Below the pieces are notes generated by a model, which made no database searches, was not told the origin of the DNA, and saw nothing but the letters and a program-made list of their open reading frames with translations. Of a stretch of 64,000 bases of DNA, positions 1 through 13,912 are shown in pieces. Position numbers and translations under genes: made by a program. The first letter of the stretch is position 1. Each line of letters begins with the position of its first letter. The stretch lies in the NCBI RefSeq assembly GCF_000247815.1, contig NC_021675.1:68488051-68552050 (forward strand), given 5' to 3'. Origin of the DNA: Ficedula albicollis. Lineage: Eukaryota > Chordata > Aves > Passeriformes > Muscicapidae.

Positions 1-3000
1 AGCCATATAACAACCTACAGTCAAATCCATCAGGAAAACCAATAACCTACTGAACTCAAATCTCATTTTTTACTCTCTGCTTAATTATAAAATAATTGAA
101 TAACTGCAATTTAAGATCACCTGCATCCAGCCCCTTATTACACTTCTTTATGGGTGAGCTCTAAGGAGCCCTTGTGACGCAGACTGTCACAGGAAATGTC
201 ACCTCACCTTTGCATGCCATTCAAACTTCAAAGAGAACAAGACACTTGTCTTTTTAGGCTTGAAATCCCTCATTATTGATCCATGGAACATTAACATGTT
301 TCATGGCTTGTTTGTTCCCTAAAAATAGTAACTAGATTGTGTTCAAGTGCCACTTTTTAAGGAAAAAACAAAACACAGCAAAGTGAGACAAGCCTCAGTG
401 CGCAGGTAGGTCAAGACTGCCCAAAATCCACTTTGGAAAAGCCAAATTAAGTGATTCCCCAAAAGCTCCACATGCCATTTGCTTCATCTCTCAGCCAGGC
501 CTGGGGACCTGGGAATCCTAAAACTGCAATTTGACTGAGCTCTTGTCTTTCTCTCTCCCCCAACTCTCCAATTTTCCCTGTGCACAAACCTGTCCTGCCC
601 CTTCTGCCAGGCAGGTGACAGCTCAGTGTCTCTTTGATCTCTATCAGTAATTCTTGCAGAGAAACTCAACATGATAAAACACACAATCCATGTCTGTACC
701 AATCATTCCAGAAAAAAAAAAAAAAAAGTATTTATACACTAAGCAGTGATACCAGCAAACCTATGTTTTGTATTTGTTTTTTTGGCTTTTTTTTCATTTG
801 GTGTAACTGGCCTGGTTTTTCCCTGCTGCTAAAGGAGTAGACGTAGGCATTCCACAACCACTCTGCTGCTTTCTTCTTGCCCATTTTTCTTTGGTTCTGA
901 CTTCCTGCTCTGCTGGAACTGCTCTCAAACCAGCCTGGCTGAAGGTGAAAACACAGAGGAACTCCAGAACAAACTCCACCAGCACTACCAGGAAACAGAA
1001 TCATTTAGACATGTTCCAAGTACAGCAACACCTTGTCAAACACAGCCGAAGATGAGCTGGGAATCAGCCTTCAAGATACCTGAACCAAAAAAAGATGAAA
1101 GCTGGTAGAACACTGGTTAGTTATTAGAAAGAATTGAAAATACCGGTCACACAGGAATCCCTGGGAAGGTGATACCTTTTCTCACTCCTAGAAATGACAG
1201 ATAAAAAGGAAACATCCACAAAGCCTCATCTCTCCAACCTTGCCTTGAAAAGGAATGCCTGGAAGTGCTCTGGTCTCTCTCCTGGTCAATACAGGCCCTT
1301 GGAAAAGCTCCAAAACCATCTGCAGACATCAAAATTATCAACCACCCCAGCCACCTGCTCACCCCCTGCTCTGGTTCTGGGCAGAAAGGGACAAGCAGCA
1401 AACAAAAAATGAGAATTAACAAACCATAAATCCTTAACTGTGAAATAATGAAGGGCAAAGTGAACTTAGTGTGATAGTCAAGGGTATATTCACAAGCACT
1501 GTTACATGACATACAGAATACAAAACTTTGGTGCCTGGGGTACTACTGGTTTTAAGGCTGTTTCCATCTGTGCACTTCCCAGTGCTGTTTTCTGGTTCGT
1601 AAGGAGATCATTTTACACTTAGCCCTCAAAATATTTTTCACAGATTTTTACAGTCTTATTGTGGAAATGCAGGACCAAACAGTATCTTTCTTTTCTGCTT
1701 GATAATATGCCCAGTTCTGAGCAATATTCCATATTTTCATTTTCCTTCCCATACTTGAAACAAAAAGCTGCCAGAGCTGAAGATTTACAAACAATGTGTG
1801 ACATTCTTCTCACCTACATCTCGCCTCCTCCTTTCAGTCTCCTGCCTCATTTCTCTTTTTCTATCTTTGTTTAATTGTACCATCTCCTTTTTTTTATATC
1901 TATCTACCCTCCTTTACTTCTCCCTTTTACTTTCTCTAGCAAACTACTTTCACTTTCTCCATCAGCTTTCTCTTCTAACCCAGCAGGCAGGTGCTTGTAT
2001 TCTGCAGATGTAGGGGACAAAACTCTTTGTCAATTTTATCAAGAACATGGAGAGAAAAAAAAAATGAAGTGAGAGAAAAAATAACCACACTTTATCAAAA
2101 GAGTGGAATACAATGTTTTAAAGTTGTACAATGATGTTTACACCAAGATCAAAAGTGCAGTGAGTCACAGAACCACAGATCCACCTGTGCAAGAATTAAT
2201 GTTGCAAACTAAACCCTTGAACTTCCCAAACAAATTAACAAACAAAACACCCAAAAAGATACATTTTTGGTTGTGGACCAGAAGAATGTAGGCAAATACA
2301 ATGAGGAAGAGGATTTAAGTGCCATCAGCTCTTCAAAACAACCCTTCACTCCATGATTTAGAGCTTTGACACTCCCTGTCTGAAAATTCAAGTCATATTG
2401 ACATTTTCTTCTTTCTGCTTCAGTTTAGCCACGAATCACCTGTTCTGCTGTTCCTGGGTTCAAGCTGCTGTTAACAATTTGACATCCCTGCCACTGTGCA
2501 CTAAGCACATTCCAGTGCTTGCTCCTGCTGATTGCAAATGGGACACAGGGATCTCTCAGATGAAACTACTTATTATGGGATCACAGTGCAGGGCTACATC
2601 TATGCCTTGGTGACCAGCAGTGCCTATCTAGCAATAAACATCTTAGGAATAAGCAACTCGGATACAGAGCATGAAAATCTGGCTTGGAGAATTCCTATCA
2701 TTCCTATCTCCTAAAAAATACAGAATTGTCTCCCAGTGGATTCACAGTTCTGCCAAAAAGCTGAGCCGATCTACCAGATGATTTCAGCATATCTAATTCT
2801 TATTTATTTTTCCACGTCTGTGTGCTCGAGTTTTTTAACGATTTTGTGGGTATGTGTCCCAATTCCTGTATTATGTGTTACTTGAACAAATTCATATGGA
2901 ATTTGAAACTTTGCCTCAGTTTCCCAGCTCCACCTGACTGCAGCAAGAACCATCAGCTCATCTGCAGGGCACAGCTGTTTTCATCACCCAGGTAGCACCA

Positions 3001-4604
3001 ACAACCACCTGCCTTTATAAGAGATCAAGGGTGGGGAAGGTACATGCAATAAATATACCTGGAGATTCAAAAAAGCGGGCTGAGAGATACTAAAAACAGA
3101 TACCTCCCAAACAAACAAAAAACTTGACAGTTGGGGTTTTTTCTGTCTGGGGGGAGTGAAGACAACCAAGGGAATACCAAAATTACTTTGCCTATGAAGA
3201 GGGAATATACATGTGAAACACAGAGTTAACAGAGGCTGACTTTGCCTCTTTTAATTTCCAAATAATTCCACGCTTGGAAAATTTAGGTGTGAATTTTTTT
3301 TTCCAATTCCGCCCTCTAAGTAAAAGTCACACTAAAAAAAAAAAGAAACCCTCATTCACTGATAAATATATGGAAACTTTAATAGTTACCAGAATAAGTG
3401 TGCTAAATACGGATACAAAATTAAATGCTAAAAGTAGAGCTATTTATCATCCTGCTTTTACTTTCCCATTCACATATCTTATATACATATATCTTTTCTT
3501 TCCTTTTTTTTTGGAAATATTTTCAGAATTCTAGCTCCCATCCTAAAAAACACAAGTTTTTTTTCTGAGCATAGCTCTGTGCTAAAGAGCAGGAATGTTA
3601 CACTTTATCATTCCACGATTCAGGAAGCATCACAACATTTGGGACAACAAAATCGTGACCTACACGTCTGTCTAAAATAACAATATCACAGTTTTGAGGG
3701 CTGAAGGAATCCAGTTCACCACCCACATCCTTTTATACTATGACTGTTCTTAGGGAACATCATTTTCCTTTCCCAGAGGCAGCTTCCCAAGTGCTGATGG
3801 CAGAGCCCTCGCACTGCAGACACCACACGAATACCACAGCTTCACTTTTTGACATTAATGGGTTTTCACTAACATATGATGGAGAAAATGCCTCATTTCT
3901 CCCTCATTTCTCCCAAAGAGATGCTAAGTGTCTTTAGTCAGCTGTGACGAGGCCACCATGTGTGACAACATTCTCACAGCTTTGAAAGGAACAGGAAAAT
4001 TTCCATAGTCTGGAGAAAGCAACAGCTTCTTGTATGCAAAGAAAAGGACCTGCCAGCTAATAAGAAAAATACTGTTATTTATTTTCAAATGTAGGAAACT
4101 GAGAATCAGACTTGACTTCAGCAATGCCATGAGGGATCAGAACATAGGGCAAGCAGTGGAGTTTAACCATGGCTACTTCAAATTCATCAGACACAAACAT
4201 CATCAGGGGCTGATGCTGCTTATCCACAGGGAGCAAACCCCTGTAAGAACACATTAGGATGTACTGGTCATGTTAACCCATCCCATTGCTGACATTCCAG
4301 GAGATTCCACACCTGATGGGCCAGGCACAGTCTCTGCTGCCAGAAGCACGTGGTGAAAACAAATTAAAAGCTGATAGCAACATGAAATCACAATTAGTGA
4401 TTACATGTATTCATTATAATTAGTGATTACAGGACATAACCCTGCCTTGGCACACACACTCCAACTCCACCCGCAATGGTCCCTTTCCCTTTCACGTGCT
4501 TAGAATTCAGGAGGAACACCCTCAAATTCCAGATTGTGGAGTAAGAGATTTACCTATCACATAAGGATCAGGTGGCTTCTCCAATCAATTGAAAATGCAG
4601 ATAT
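1..4604. other. AT-rich non-coding stretch, no gene recognised
   Basis: All open frames here are under about 125 codons and none resembles a known protein. Visible structure is minor: an A16 run at 712-727, a pyrimidine-rich strand at 1801-1980, an 11-bp direct duplication (CCTCATTTCTC twice) at about 3891-3912, and a repeated AATTAGTGATTACA at about 4394-4430. I see no splice-bounded exon, RNA gene or recognisable mobile element. Confidence 0.7.
1801..1980 (+). repeat. Pyrimidine-rich low-complexity tract
   Basis: About 180 bases are dominated by C and T on the plus strand, with many CTCC, TTTC and TCTC words but no fixed period. It makes the frames around 1798-2072 look like hydrophobic Leu/Phe/Ser peptides; these are compositional, not genes. 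Confidence 0.6.
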
Positions 4605-4715
4605 TGTTGAGCAACCTGCTCTAGTGGAAGGTGTCCCTGCCCACGGCAGAGGGGCTGCAATAAGATGATTTTGAGGTCCCTTCCAACCCAAAGCATTCAG
4701 TGACTCCATGATATC
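4605..4715 (+). mobile_element. CR1 LINE 3' end fragment
   Basis: The segment reads in CR1 order: GAGCAACCTGCTCTAGTGG, then GGTGTCCCTGCCCACGGCAG, then GAGGTCCCTTCCAACCC, ending in octamer-like CCATGAT. This is the terminal 110 bp of an avian CR1 retroposon in plus orientation. The body is missing, as is usual for 5'-truncated CR1 insertions. The copy is diverged from its relatives in this window, suggesting an older insertion. Confidence 0.9.
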
Positions 4716-5003
4716 ATTTATCTATTATCTCACAAGGAGAAAGAAGGGCACTCCAGTGCAAAAGTGCTGTAGCTCCAGCTCATTCTCACATTGCTTGTTG
4801 CAGTGTTATGTAGCTAAGAAATTTGCATGAAGCTTTCAGATGGCACACAACACATATGTGCAGACACTTCAGTATTTTTTTTACCCCATTCCCGCTGCTG
4901 TTGAGTGAAATGATGGTATCTATCACAAAAGCAGAACAGAGCATACTGTTACAACTCTACTACTAAGAGGCAAAATGTGAATAAATAAATGATCCTGAAT
5001 GGA

Positions 5004-5106
5004 GAGATTTTTAATTGCTGTTTGTCTTGTGACACAGGCTTCAGGCAGCACCAGGGAGATTTTTAATTGCTGTTTGTCTTGTGACACGGGCTTCAGGCTG
5101 CACCAG
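5004..5106 (+). repeat. Tandem duplication, 52-bp unit x2
   Basis: Two adjacent copies of a 52-bp unit start with GAGATTTTTAATTGC. They differ at two positions (ACAGG/ACGGG and GGCAG/GGCTG), so they are a real, somewhat aged duplication rather than an assembly repeat. No coding or mobile-element context is recognised. Confidence 0.95.
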
Positions 5107-7044
5107 AAACCCAGGGCAGATCCCAACCAGTTATTCATTAAGCCAATTTTCTCATGCACAATAAGCTATTAAGGTCATAATGAATATCCCATAAAAGCAA
5201 TTGAAGAAAATAGAAGAAATACACACCACGCTCAAGCATTTTACTGTAGTACATTAAACTTGTTTTCTACTCCATAGAGTATCCACAATTTTATGTCTTT
5301 CTTCCACAATGAACTTTACAAGCAAGCTAGAGAATTTATCCTGATTTCACTCTCTATCTCCCAACTAAGAAGACAGAAAAACCAGAGCATGTGCTGCAGC
5401 ACATTATCTTCTGACAAATCTCTAGCAACTTCAGGAAAATACAGATTCTCACAGAATTCAGTTAACCTCTTGGGTAAAACTGCATTTCTAAGTATAACTC
5501 TATGAATTTATAGACAACAAACAGGCAGTATAATTTAGTGTTGGCTTTGAAATACACAAAAATATTTTACTGGGCCGACATAGCTCACAGCACTAACTCT
5601 CTGAAGTACTCAGCAATTCAGAAAGGAAAAATTGAGAGAATGCTGGAATTAATTTACTCTACCACCAGAGATGGGCTCCAGCTCTATATATGGGGTATGA
5701 AGTTCAGTTTCTTTCAATCCACACATATAATTATGTTCCATTTTTGTTAAACAGACACTGCAGAAAGGGTTTTGTTTGTGGGTGCTTTTGTCCTTTTCTC
5801 ATTTGTCTTGGCTCACAGGAAAACAGAGGTATTATGGGAGACAGTTCCAAGATACTTTTTTCCCCAAAGCAAACCTTTATAGCATAAAAATACAGTGCAG
5901 CTTTTGTTTATAAGCCTTAACAATTTGGTGGCATGAGATATGTTGAGTGAATAGAAGGATATAAAGAAGCCAAGCTAAAATCTTCAGGTTTCAGGTACTA
6001 TTTTAGAAACACAGCTTTTTGCTTCACACAGCTTTAACCTCCAGTGGCATTCACAGAATCACAGAATCAACTCCAAAATCACTGCAATACAGGAGAGCAA
6101 AGACCTAACCTTTGTTTAAGACTGCCTGGCTGAATTCTCATCTCTTCAGTGGCTTTTCCTGTGCTCCATTTTCTGATGGCAGTAATATTTTAATCTGTGC
6201 TAACAGGTGACTGTTGAGTGATGTTACAGCATCTCCAGGTAGAAACAAAGTGATGGCTGCTCAAAGTCTGTTCCTGAAAGGCAAAACCCTAAATCCAATT
6301 ATAGCAATGCAGTGTCCTCCTGCATGGGATCCACCCCGCTTTTACAGACAGGTCATTTCAGAATACCCCCTCCCTTTCTTTGCTGTTTTAATTCAAGTGG
6401 GTTTTGTTTCTTTATTAATTTCCAAAAAAATTAGGTAGGAGAACCAGGGAGGGATTAGCCAGTCAATGTTAAACACAACTAAATAGAGGCTTTTGTTATA
6501 ATTTTCACCAGCTCCATCAAATCATGCATTTTTATCATTTATTTAGTTCAAACTCAACATCTGATGCATGGTTGCCTTTGATTCAGAGTGACAAGAAAAA
6601 AGTTTACTGTTAAAGATTAATCATGTTCTTCTGTTCCCACTCTCCTTCTGCTCTTAGATTTAGGAGGATGCACTCAACTGTGGTTTTATTTTCACATTAT
6701 GAAAAAATCTGGTTTGGATTCCATGTATTTGTAATTTATTCTTCCACATTTCTTACTCAACAGTAATGTAAGTAATGCATGTAATAAACACACATTCCAT
6801 TCATTCCTTTTGTACTTCACTAATAAATGGTGACTACTTTGAAAAATTCCTTCTGTATGGACCTTTCAATTTATAACCTCTCAATATATTTTAACTGGAA
6901 AAACTCTAACTCCTGTGTTTGGTACAGGGGGCACTACTTCTCCTCTCCCAGCTGCTTCAAGGCCCAGTTCCCACTGTCACCACACTGCACACCCCACCCA
7001 TCACCCAAGGGTCCTGACACCCAGAGATGATATTTTCCTCTTTT
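5107..7044. other. Non-coding stretch, no gene recognised
   Basis: The open frames are short and unrecognised. The only repeat hint is ACAGAATCACAGAATCA at about 6054-6070, which resembles the terminal octamer repeat of a minus-strand CR1, but the adjoining sequence does not continue as CR1 convincingly. Confidence 0.6.
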
Positions 7045-7177
7045 TCCCTGGAAATGTTCAAGTCCATGCTGGACAGGGCTTGGAGCAACCTGGTTTAGTG
7101 GAAGTTGTTCAGGAGTTGGAGCTGGGTGACCTTTAGAAGTCCTTTCCAGCCCAAACCATTCCATGATTCTGTGATTT
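7045..7177 (+). mobile_element. CR1 LINE 3' end fragment
   Basis: CCTGGAAATGTTCAAGTCC is followed by the CR1 words GGACAGGGCTTGGAGCAACC and GGTTTAGTGGAAGTTG, a shortened middle, CCTTTCCAGCCCAAACCATT, and terminal CCATGATTCTGTGAT. It is a plus-strand, 5'-truncated CR1 end. The usual CCCTGCCATGGCAGGG core is lost or replaced by a variant segment. Confidence 0.9.
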
Positions 7178-10100
7178 TCTCTTTTACTTTTGATGTTAAT
7201 CATTTTGTATAAAGCCTGCTGTGTCAGGAGCAGATCTGTCATTTTAAAACTTAACCATGTATTTATCAAATCACACTCATTAGTAACAAAAAAAGGAATA
7301 AACCCATTTTTTTTGTCTTTAATAATCTCATTCATTTCTTATCTGAAGCTTAACAAAACCATATTTTCACGGTAAGTAGCAATCCTTCCCACATGATTGT
7401 CATCAATGTCTACAGAATTGTAGCTTTTATTTTAAATGGTATTTAAAAGAGGTTCTGTCATTTCTAGTTGCAAAGATAACTGCTGAAACATGAAAGCAAG
7501 AATATCAATACTGTAGCTGCCTCCTAAGCCTGACAGATGAAGTGCCTCTGCTGCTGCTCAGAACAAGATGCTGAGCAGCCATGGTGAAATTTTAAAAAAA
7601 CAAAAACTAAACATGATTTAAAAGAAAACACATAAGCAACTTTTCTCTCTTTGTGAGACTGACTCCTCCCCACTTCGTGCTGCTTCTAAGAAACTTGTGA
7701 GAAAACTCCTTTCTTGATAAATATGGCAGGATTTGATGATAAAAAGACACAATTGGGAAGAACTGGAATTGAAAAACATTCCTCTTTCAAAAGCAAGCCC
7801 AGGGTCCTGCACAAAGGAGAGGAGAGGAGAGAGAAAGATGGGATCAGAGGGGAGGAAGGTGAAAGAGGATGGATCACCCAGCTTCACTTCTATCTTCACT
7901 CTGCTCTGGCAAAGTTTTGGGGCTTTTTTTCCCTTTCTGTACTCCCACCAAGTGAAAGCCATTGCCCTGCAGGTGATTTTTCAGCTGCAGGGACCTGGCA
8001 GGGCCCCTGACCTGAAGGATGGGACCACATCTGTGCCAGCTCTACACACAGCACTGCAATCCCTCTGCCTGTGAGAGATGCCATGGCTGGGACAGCAAAT
8101 GGGAAATTTCTCTGTGATAACACAATCTGCCCCACTCCAAGAGCTGTAACTCATCTGAATCTGAGACTTAAATCCAATTCTAAAACCATTTATTTAAAAA
8201 AAAAGCCCCATTCTCTTTCAACATAGAGGTAATCAAATATCTGGGCTGAATTGCCATTGAAGGGTTTTACCCAATTAAATTACTACAGGGAGGACAGAAC
8301 TATTGGTGAGCTCAGAGTGTTGAAGCAATGAAACACATAAAAATACTGTGCATCAGCAAAATCCTGAAATTCAAGGGGTTAATTGCAATGCTAGAATGAA
8401 ACATGTAACACTAATCACTATTTATTGTCAATTATTTGCAAATGTGTAGACAAGTAAATGGATGTGGCATATCCCTTTCAATAAACTAAATACTGAAAAC
8501 CACATCACCAGGAATTAGACAAATTGCATATTAAGTGAATGAAGTAAATAGAAAAGTTTAAAATACAATACATCTTTAAAGAGTGAAGAAATTTCATTTC
8601 TGACTAAAGGAATGGGCAACACTGGAATTTGAACTGAGAAGCCTCAGTTCTGCAATTACATCAACCTTTACTGCAGCTCCAGAGAGTTAAGTTATCACCC
8701 TGGGATTGACTAAAGCTTCCTCTGGAAATGGCCAGAGCATTCCAAGCTGAAGGATGATATTTTTATGGACTGCTGGTCGCTTTTAATTCCTTTATAGCAC
8801 ATTAAAATATAGTCACTCTTTTAGCCATTTTAACCTTGTTTGGCACCAATGGTTGCACTTGAAATTCATCGACTTAAATGGTCCATGGAAGGTATCATTA
8901 AGAATTGCTGTAGCGTTTTTTTTATTTTTTTTATTTTAACTTGCAATGCATTTAATTATTAATGTCTCTCTATCATTTATGGACCATTGTTTTTCAGATT
9001 TTCCACATCTCTCACCTGACCTGTTCAAAGACTTACAGAAGCCAGAACAAAGAATTCCAGATACAAATACATTCACAGTTATCCCTAGACCTTGCAATAG
9101 TCCTGAGATCATAGTCCTGAGTGTCTCTACTATGAGTTTGGGTGACTATATCCAAATATCCAAGGGTAGGCTCAATAACAACCTGAGGGTTACACTGTCA
9201 TTTACACAAGATAATCTAGAGATACTATAGGCTCATACACCACTGAGTATTTCTGCCATGCATATATATATGTGCATTATTTTTTTATTTGTTCTTACTT
9301 TAGGATGACCTTTGAAAATAATTGTATTTTTCTTTGACCTACAGTATAACTTGAGGAATACAGGTTAGCTTGCTGATTTTCAGAAACAAGAGGGCCTGAA
9401 ACCTTCACAGATTATTAATTTTCCCAAGTTTTCCTTGAACAACTCCAGTGTTGTTAAAATTTAAATCTGTAATCTGCAAACACTGATCTCCTTTCTGAAA
9501 AATCCAACAGCTGAGTGACAAGCAGGGCTTGCCTTTGACATAAAAAAAAGAAAAAAATATCCCACAAAAATACCCTCATTCATCTAGCCAGTACTTGTCT
9601 TTACTTCTGTATTTGTTTTTATGCATGTTAAAACAATTACTGCTTTTGTAACACTGCTAAAGTAGTCAAGGACAATATGTTTTCTTTTTCTGTACAAAAA
9701 AAAATTTTTAAGAAGAAAAATCACTAAAGCAAGAGGTATTTATTTATCTTTCTTGGAATTACCTATTAGCTATTCCTTTCAATCACTACCTATGATTTTA
9801 CTGTTTTTTTTACTGATTTTACATAAAACTGGACCAGGTCTTCCAACAAACCTCTTCCCTCTGGTTGCTCTTTCCCAGCTGTTCACCAAAGAGTAAATTC
9901 CTATTTCTTGTCTTGGAGTCATTTATCCCAATCCCATAAGAGCAGCCCCCAAGTGCTGAAGCCTCACCACCATCACCTCCAGCTTCCACAGGGAACAGCT
10001 GGAGCCTGAAGTGGATCTGGAGAGAGGGAAACAGCTCTGAGAGGAAGCAACTGATTCAAGGAACAAAGGAACAGCCAAATTGAAAAAATATATTTTGGAG

Positions 10101-11623
10101 CTCTCAAGGTGACTGAGAGCCAGGGAGTTTCAGGTTAAAGGGCTATTGCACAGGTGCCCATAATTTTCTCAAGCTTAAGTCAGTGCTACATAAATCAATA
10201 TAGAACAAAATAGTTTTGGAAAAAATAAAACCCAGCAAACCAAACCCCAAAAGATTATTTTGGAGGAAGAGAAGGGAAGAGCAGAGCTAAGAGTCCAAAA
10301 TTCTGCATTCTTATGAAATAAAAGCATTTCTCCTAAGATATATATGTCCAGCAGAAAAACAAAATGGTTTATTACATGCATGAAGACTAACAAGAAAATA
10401 ATGTAATTTCTCTAAGACTTGGATTTTCTCTGAGAGTGCCGATTTATACAGATTTACAGAGCCTGAGAGATTGTGTTAAGATCACGGATACATTGACTGA
10501 CTCCCATCTCACCAATTTTCTTTCCTAATCTTTGAGGAAAATTATCTGACAGGAGGTCATGAAGCACAGAGCTCCTGGTACCTACGAATATGTTCTTCCC
10601 TTTCCTGGCCATGCTCTAAACCAATCCTAATCACCACAAAATATCAATTTAGCACTTTCCAGGAGAGCATTAAATGCAATAACTCAGCTTTAATAACAAA
10701 AAGCAGAAATACAATATAAATCCATAGAGTTCAGTGTTGTAAAATCCTCATAACCCTGAACCCCATCTCTGAACATAAAGGGGGATCAGACACACTGAAA
10801 AGTCTCCTTTGAACTTTTTAAGTTCTTTGTAACTTGCTTGTGATGTTGCTTAATAACCCAAAGAAATAAAAGAATCCATTGACTCGCTAAAGAAAAATAT
10901 CATGAGAATATACTAAAAAGCAACAAAGGAGCAAAGACATTTGCAAACACTTTTCATTGCATATCTCTATACTTTTATGTCTTTCAATAAAGGTGTATTT
11001 TCTAGGGGGAAAAAAAAAAAGCTGATATAACAGTAAACTTTAAATTTCAAGAAAAACAAACAATCTGTTTCAACTTCCCAAATATGAAATTAAGTCAGTA
11101 TGAATGTATGTCTCCATTTTGAATAACACATGTATGGAACCACCTTAGAAATGAAGTGATAAAAACACTTTTTATGTATCCTGACAAAAATTTGGATTTA
11201 GTTACCGAAAAGAAGTAGCAGTAACCAGTTATCCACAACAGTTTAGAACTGTGCCCATCATGTACATTTTCACACCTGCACAAGAAGTATGAAAATAAAA
11301 CTTGTCCCCTGACTTTTTAACAAATGCATTTTCATTTTCATTCTCCTCTTCCCTTGCAAGCCGTGATTTAGCTCAGGCTGGGGAAGCATTCTAAGGAAAA
11401 AATCACTTCACACTTGTTCCATGGATAAATTTTCCTCCTAGACACCTCCTGTTGCCTGTGCTGTTCTATGTTTTCAGAAAGTCGTGGGAATCTTATTAGA
11501 AACTGTTTTCCAAGGAATCTGTGCAATTCATTGGGCAGATTGAATTGCAGAAAAAAAGAAAGTCTAGTTCACCAGGTTTCTTTCAGAGCTGGGAATACAG
11601 AAGCAGCAGCTTCCATGGGTGTT

Positions 11624-11650
11624 CATATATATATATATGTGTATATATAT
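11624..11650. repeat. (TA)n/(TATG) microsatellite
   Basis: Alternating AT dinucleotides are interrupted once by GTG. Short and imperfect. Confidence 0.8.
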
Positions 11651-12185
11651 TTGAGTCTGATAATTCAGTACAAGTAGAACAGAATGTATTTTCTATATAG
11701 GAAGCAAAAAAATCAAAACAAAACTATGGAATAGCCAAGAATAGTCCTAAAATTTCTGCACAGCAACAGAGAAACCAAAGCTTTCAAAGTCAATTAAGAA
11801 CAACTTTTACATGGTTTCTTCTTATGCATTCAATGCCTTGTCCAGAGTTGCAGTAACAATTAATACCACAAGAACAAGGTTTGATAAGACCATTCATACA
11901 ATTTTATAAGCAAATAAAGCTCTAATCCTTCGTGTCCTCTGTGAAGAGCAGGTAAACTCTACATTTATTGCTGGGATTTCTTCAGTAGCTAATCCACACT
12001 GAATAATCAACACAGAATGACAGTCAGCAATCCAGAGCCTCTCCTTCCAGCTTTTAATTTCCAAAATTTCATTCATTTGGGCCATTATGGCTCTGTTACC
12101 TCCATTTACCTTTTCTGCCTACATCTGGTAATAAAACATAACTACTACAACATGTTTATTTAGATGATTGTATATAAACACAAAT

Positions 12186-12230
12186 ACACACACACACACA
12201 CATATATATGTATGTATACAAATATATATA
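12186..12230. repeat. Compound (CA)n(TA)n microsatellite
   Basis: About eight CA units run directly into TA units and then an imperfect TATG/TATA tail. The compound structure is typical of a mutating CA/TA tract. Confidence 0.85.
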
Positions 12231-12714
12231 CTGCTTATTCATTATTTTACCTAACTGAAATGTTACATCACAGACTAATCCATGACTATCAAAAATATCC
12301 CAGGGGGTTTAAAATGTCCCTGCACAATACTTATTATAAATGGAAAATTAATGAGGAAAGTTGCTTAAATATTGCCTCCAGTTTCCTAGAGACTGGAAAT
12401 TAACATTTTGAAAGTGGATGCAAACTCATGTTTTGTTGTGGTTTTTAGCAATAAATAAGTCCTTTTGTTTCTCAAAATTGCTATTAAATTGATCTTCTGG
12501 TATATTCTGAATTGTGCTACAGCACCTGCCTAACACAGTAAACACTTACTCCAATTATATCACTCATAAAATTCTGTTATTCAAGTTAATAGGCCCAGGA
12601 ATAGTTACAGATATTGCTCATGAGTGTGGGCACAGAGAGCATGGAAACTCCAAATTTAGACAGCCCCTGTAGGAACTGTGACACAAATACACCTAGACAA
12701 ATGGTAATATAACA

Positions 12715-12770
12715 AAATAACTAAATAACTAGACAACTAATTAACTAAATAGCTTAATAAATAACTAAAT
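12715..12770. repeat. Degenerate (AACTAAAT)-like repeat
   Basis: The words AACTAAAT, AACTAG, AACTAATT and AACTAAAT recur with a 4-8 bp spacing over about 55 bp. It looks like a decayed tetranucleotide or octanucleotide array. Confidence 0.6.
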
Positions 12771-13896
12771 GGAAGAATAAATGCTGGGTCCAATCCTCCA
12801 AGAAAAAAAAATATCAAACTGGAGAAGGAAGAAGTAGGGTATTTTCCTTTTTTTATCTGCAGTCTTCAAGTTGTATAGATCTTTAAGAAATGCTGCAAAA
12901 TACAGTAGAATAAACTTAATAAATGGTTTTGATTCTAAAACAAGAGGGCTAATAGGCACAATGGTTTCTTGTTAAATTACTGGGCAGTTAGTAACTCTAA
13001 CTGTACTATATTCCTACTTTGGGAAAAATAATCCAGCATGATCTCAGAAGACAGTAAGAAATTAAACCCAAATGAAGGATATAAATAACTTCAGACTCAC
13101 TGAGAAACTGGGAATAACCAAATACCTTTCCAATTTTTTTCTTCTGTTTTTGAGGTGCCAGTGGCATCAGGGATTTCCTATGTGCTGAATTCTCCCAGTT
13201 CTACACAAGTCCAGCTCTAGCTCAGTCTTTTGCATTTCCAAAGGGACAAGAGGCAGAAGAGCTGCTGCATCACTTGTACTGAGCATCATCTCTATTCCAT
13301 AAGCATTTCAAACAAATTTACTTTTTCATTATATTTGAAATATATATAAAAAACAAGCAAGCCAGGCTATGAGATCACCAACTAATCCCTTTTCCTGCTG
13401 CACAAACATGAAAACATCCCCATTTTTCTCAATTTCTCCCCTAAATTTTCTTATTGCTTCTGAAATGTGTTTCTGGTGGGGGGAATGACAGAATAGCTCA
13501 CATCCTTTGGTCAAAATGTGAGATTATTTTCACTGCCAGGGAGATTACTTGTGGATATATAAATACTGTATTTTTTACTTCAGTCATCCAAAACACTGAC
13601 CTATTGATCTGGTATGAATCAACAATGACAAATACCAAATTTCCTGTTTCCTTCCCAAAAATTACAGTTGAAATCATGTATCACATGGAACATTTCAGTT
13701 TAGAATTACTTGAGAATATCAGAAAAGAAAATTTGGGAAATGTGATTTGTCTTCTTCCATTGATATTATCAGGAGTCCTTCAAAGCAAAGCATTACAGAA
13801 CATTTCCTTTCTCTTCTTCTTCAACTCTTAGTCCAAATTTAACTAGGGGTTTTTGTACATTATAATCCAACCAGGGTGTTATTATCAAGCCCATTT

Positions 13897-13912
13897 TGTG
13901 TGTGTGTGTGTG
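13897..13912 (+). repeat. (TG)8 microsatellite
   Basis: Eight TG units are followed by a G-rich stretch (GGGAGGGGG). Confidence 0.85.

Noticed and set aside
1801..2072. Small hydrophobic Leu/Phe-rich membrane proteins
   Set aside because: The frames arise from a pyrimidine-rich tract; there is no consistent start context or conservation evidence.
5004..5106. Tandem dimers as assembly duplications
   Set aside because: Most dimers, including this one, have base differences between copies, which false duplication of one locus would not produce; only the 251-bp pair at 54.0 kb stays doubtful.
6054..6070. CR1 terminus
   Set aside because: Only the octamer-like ACAGAATCACAGAATCA matches; the following sequence does not continue as CR1.
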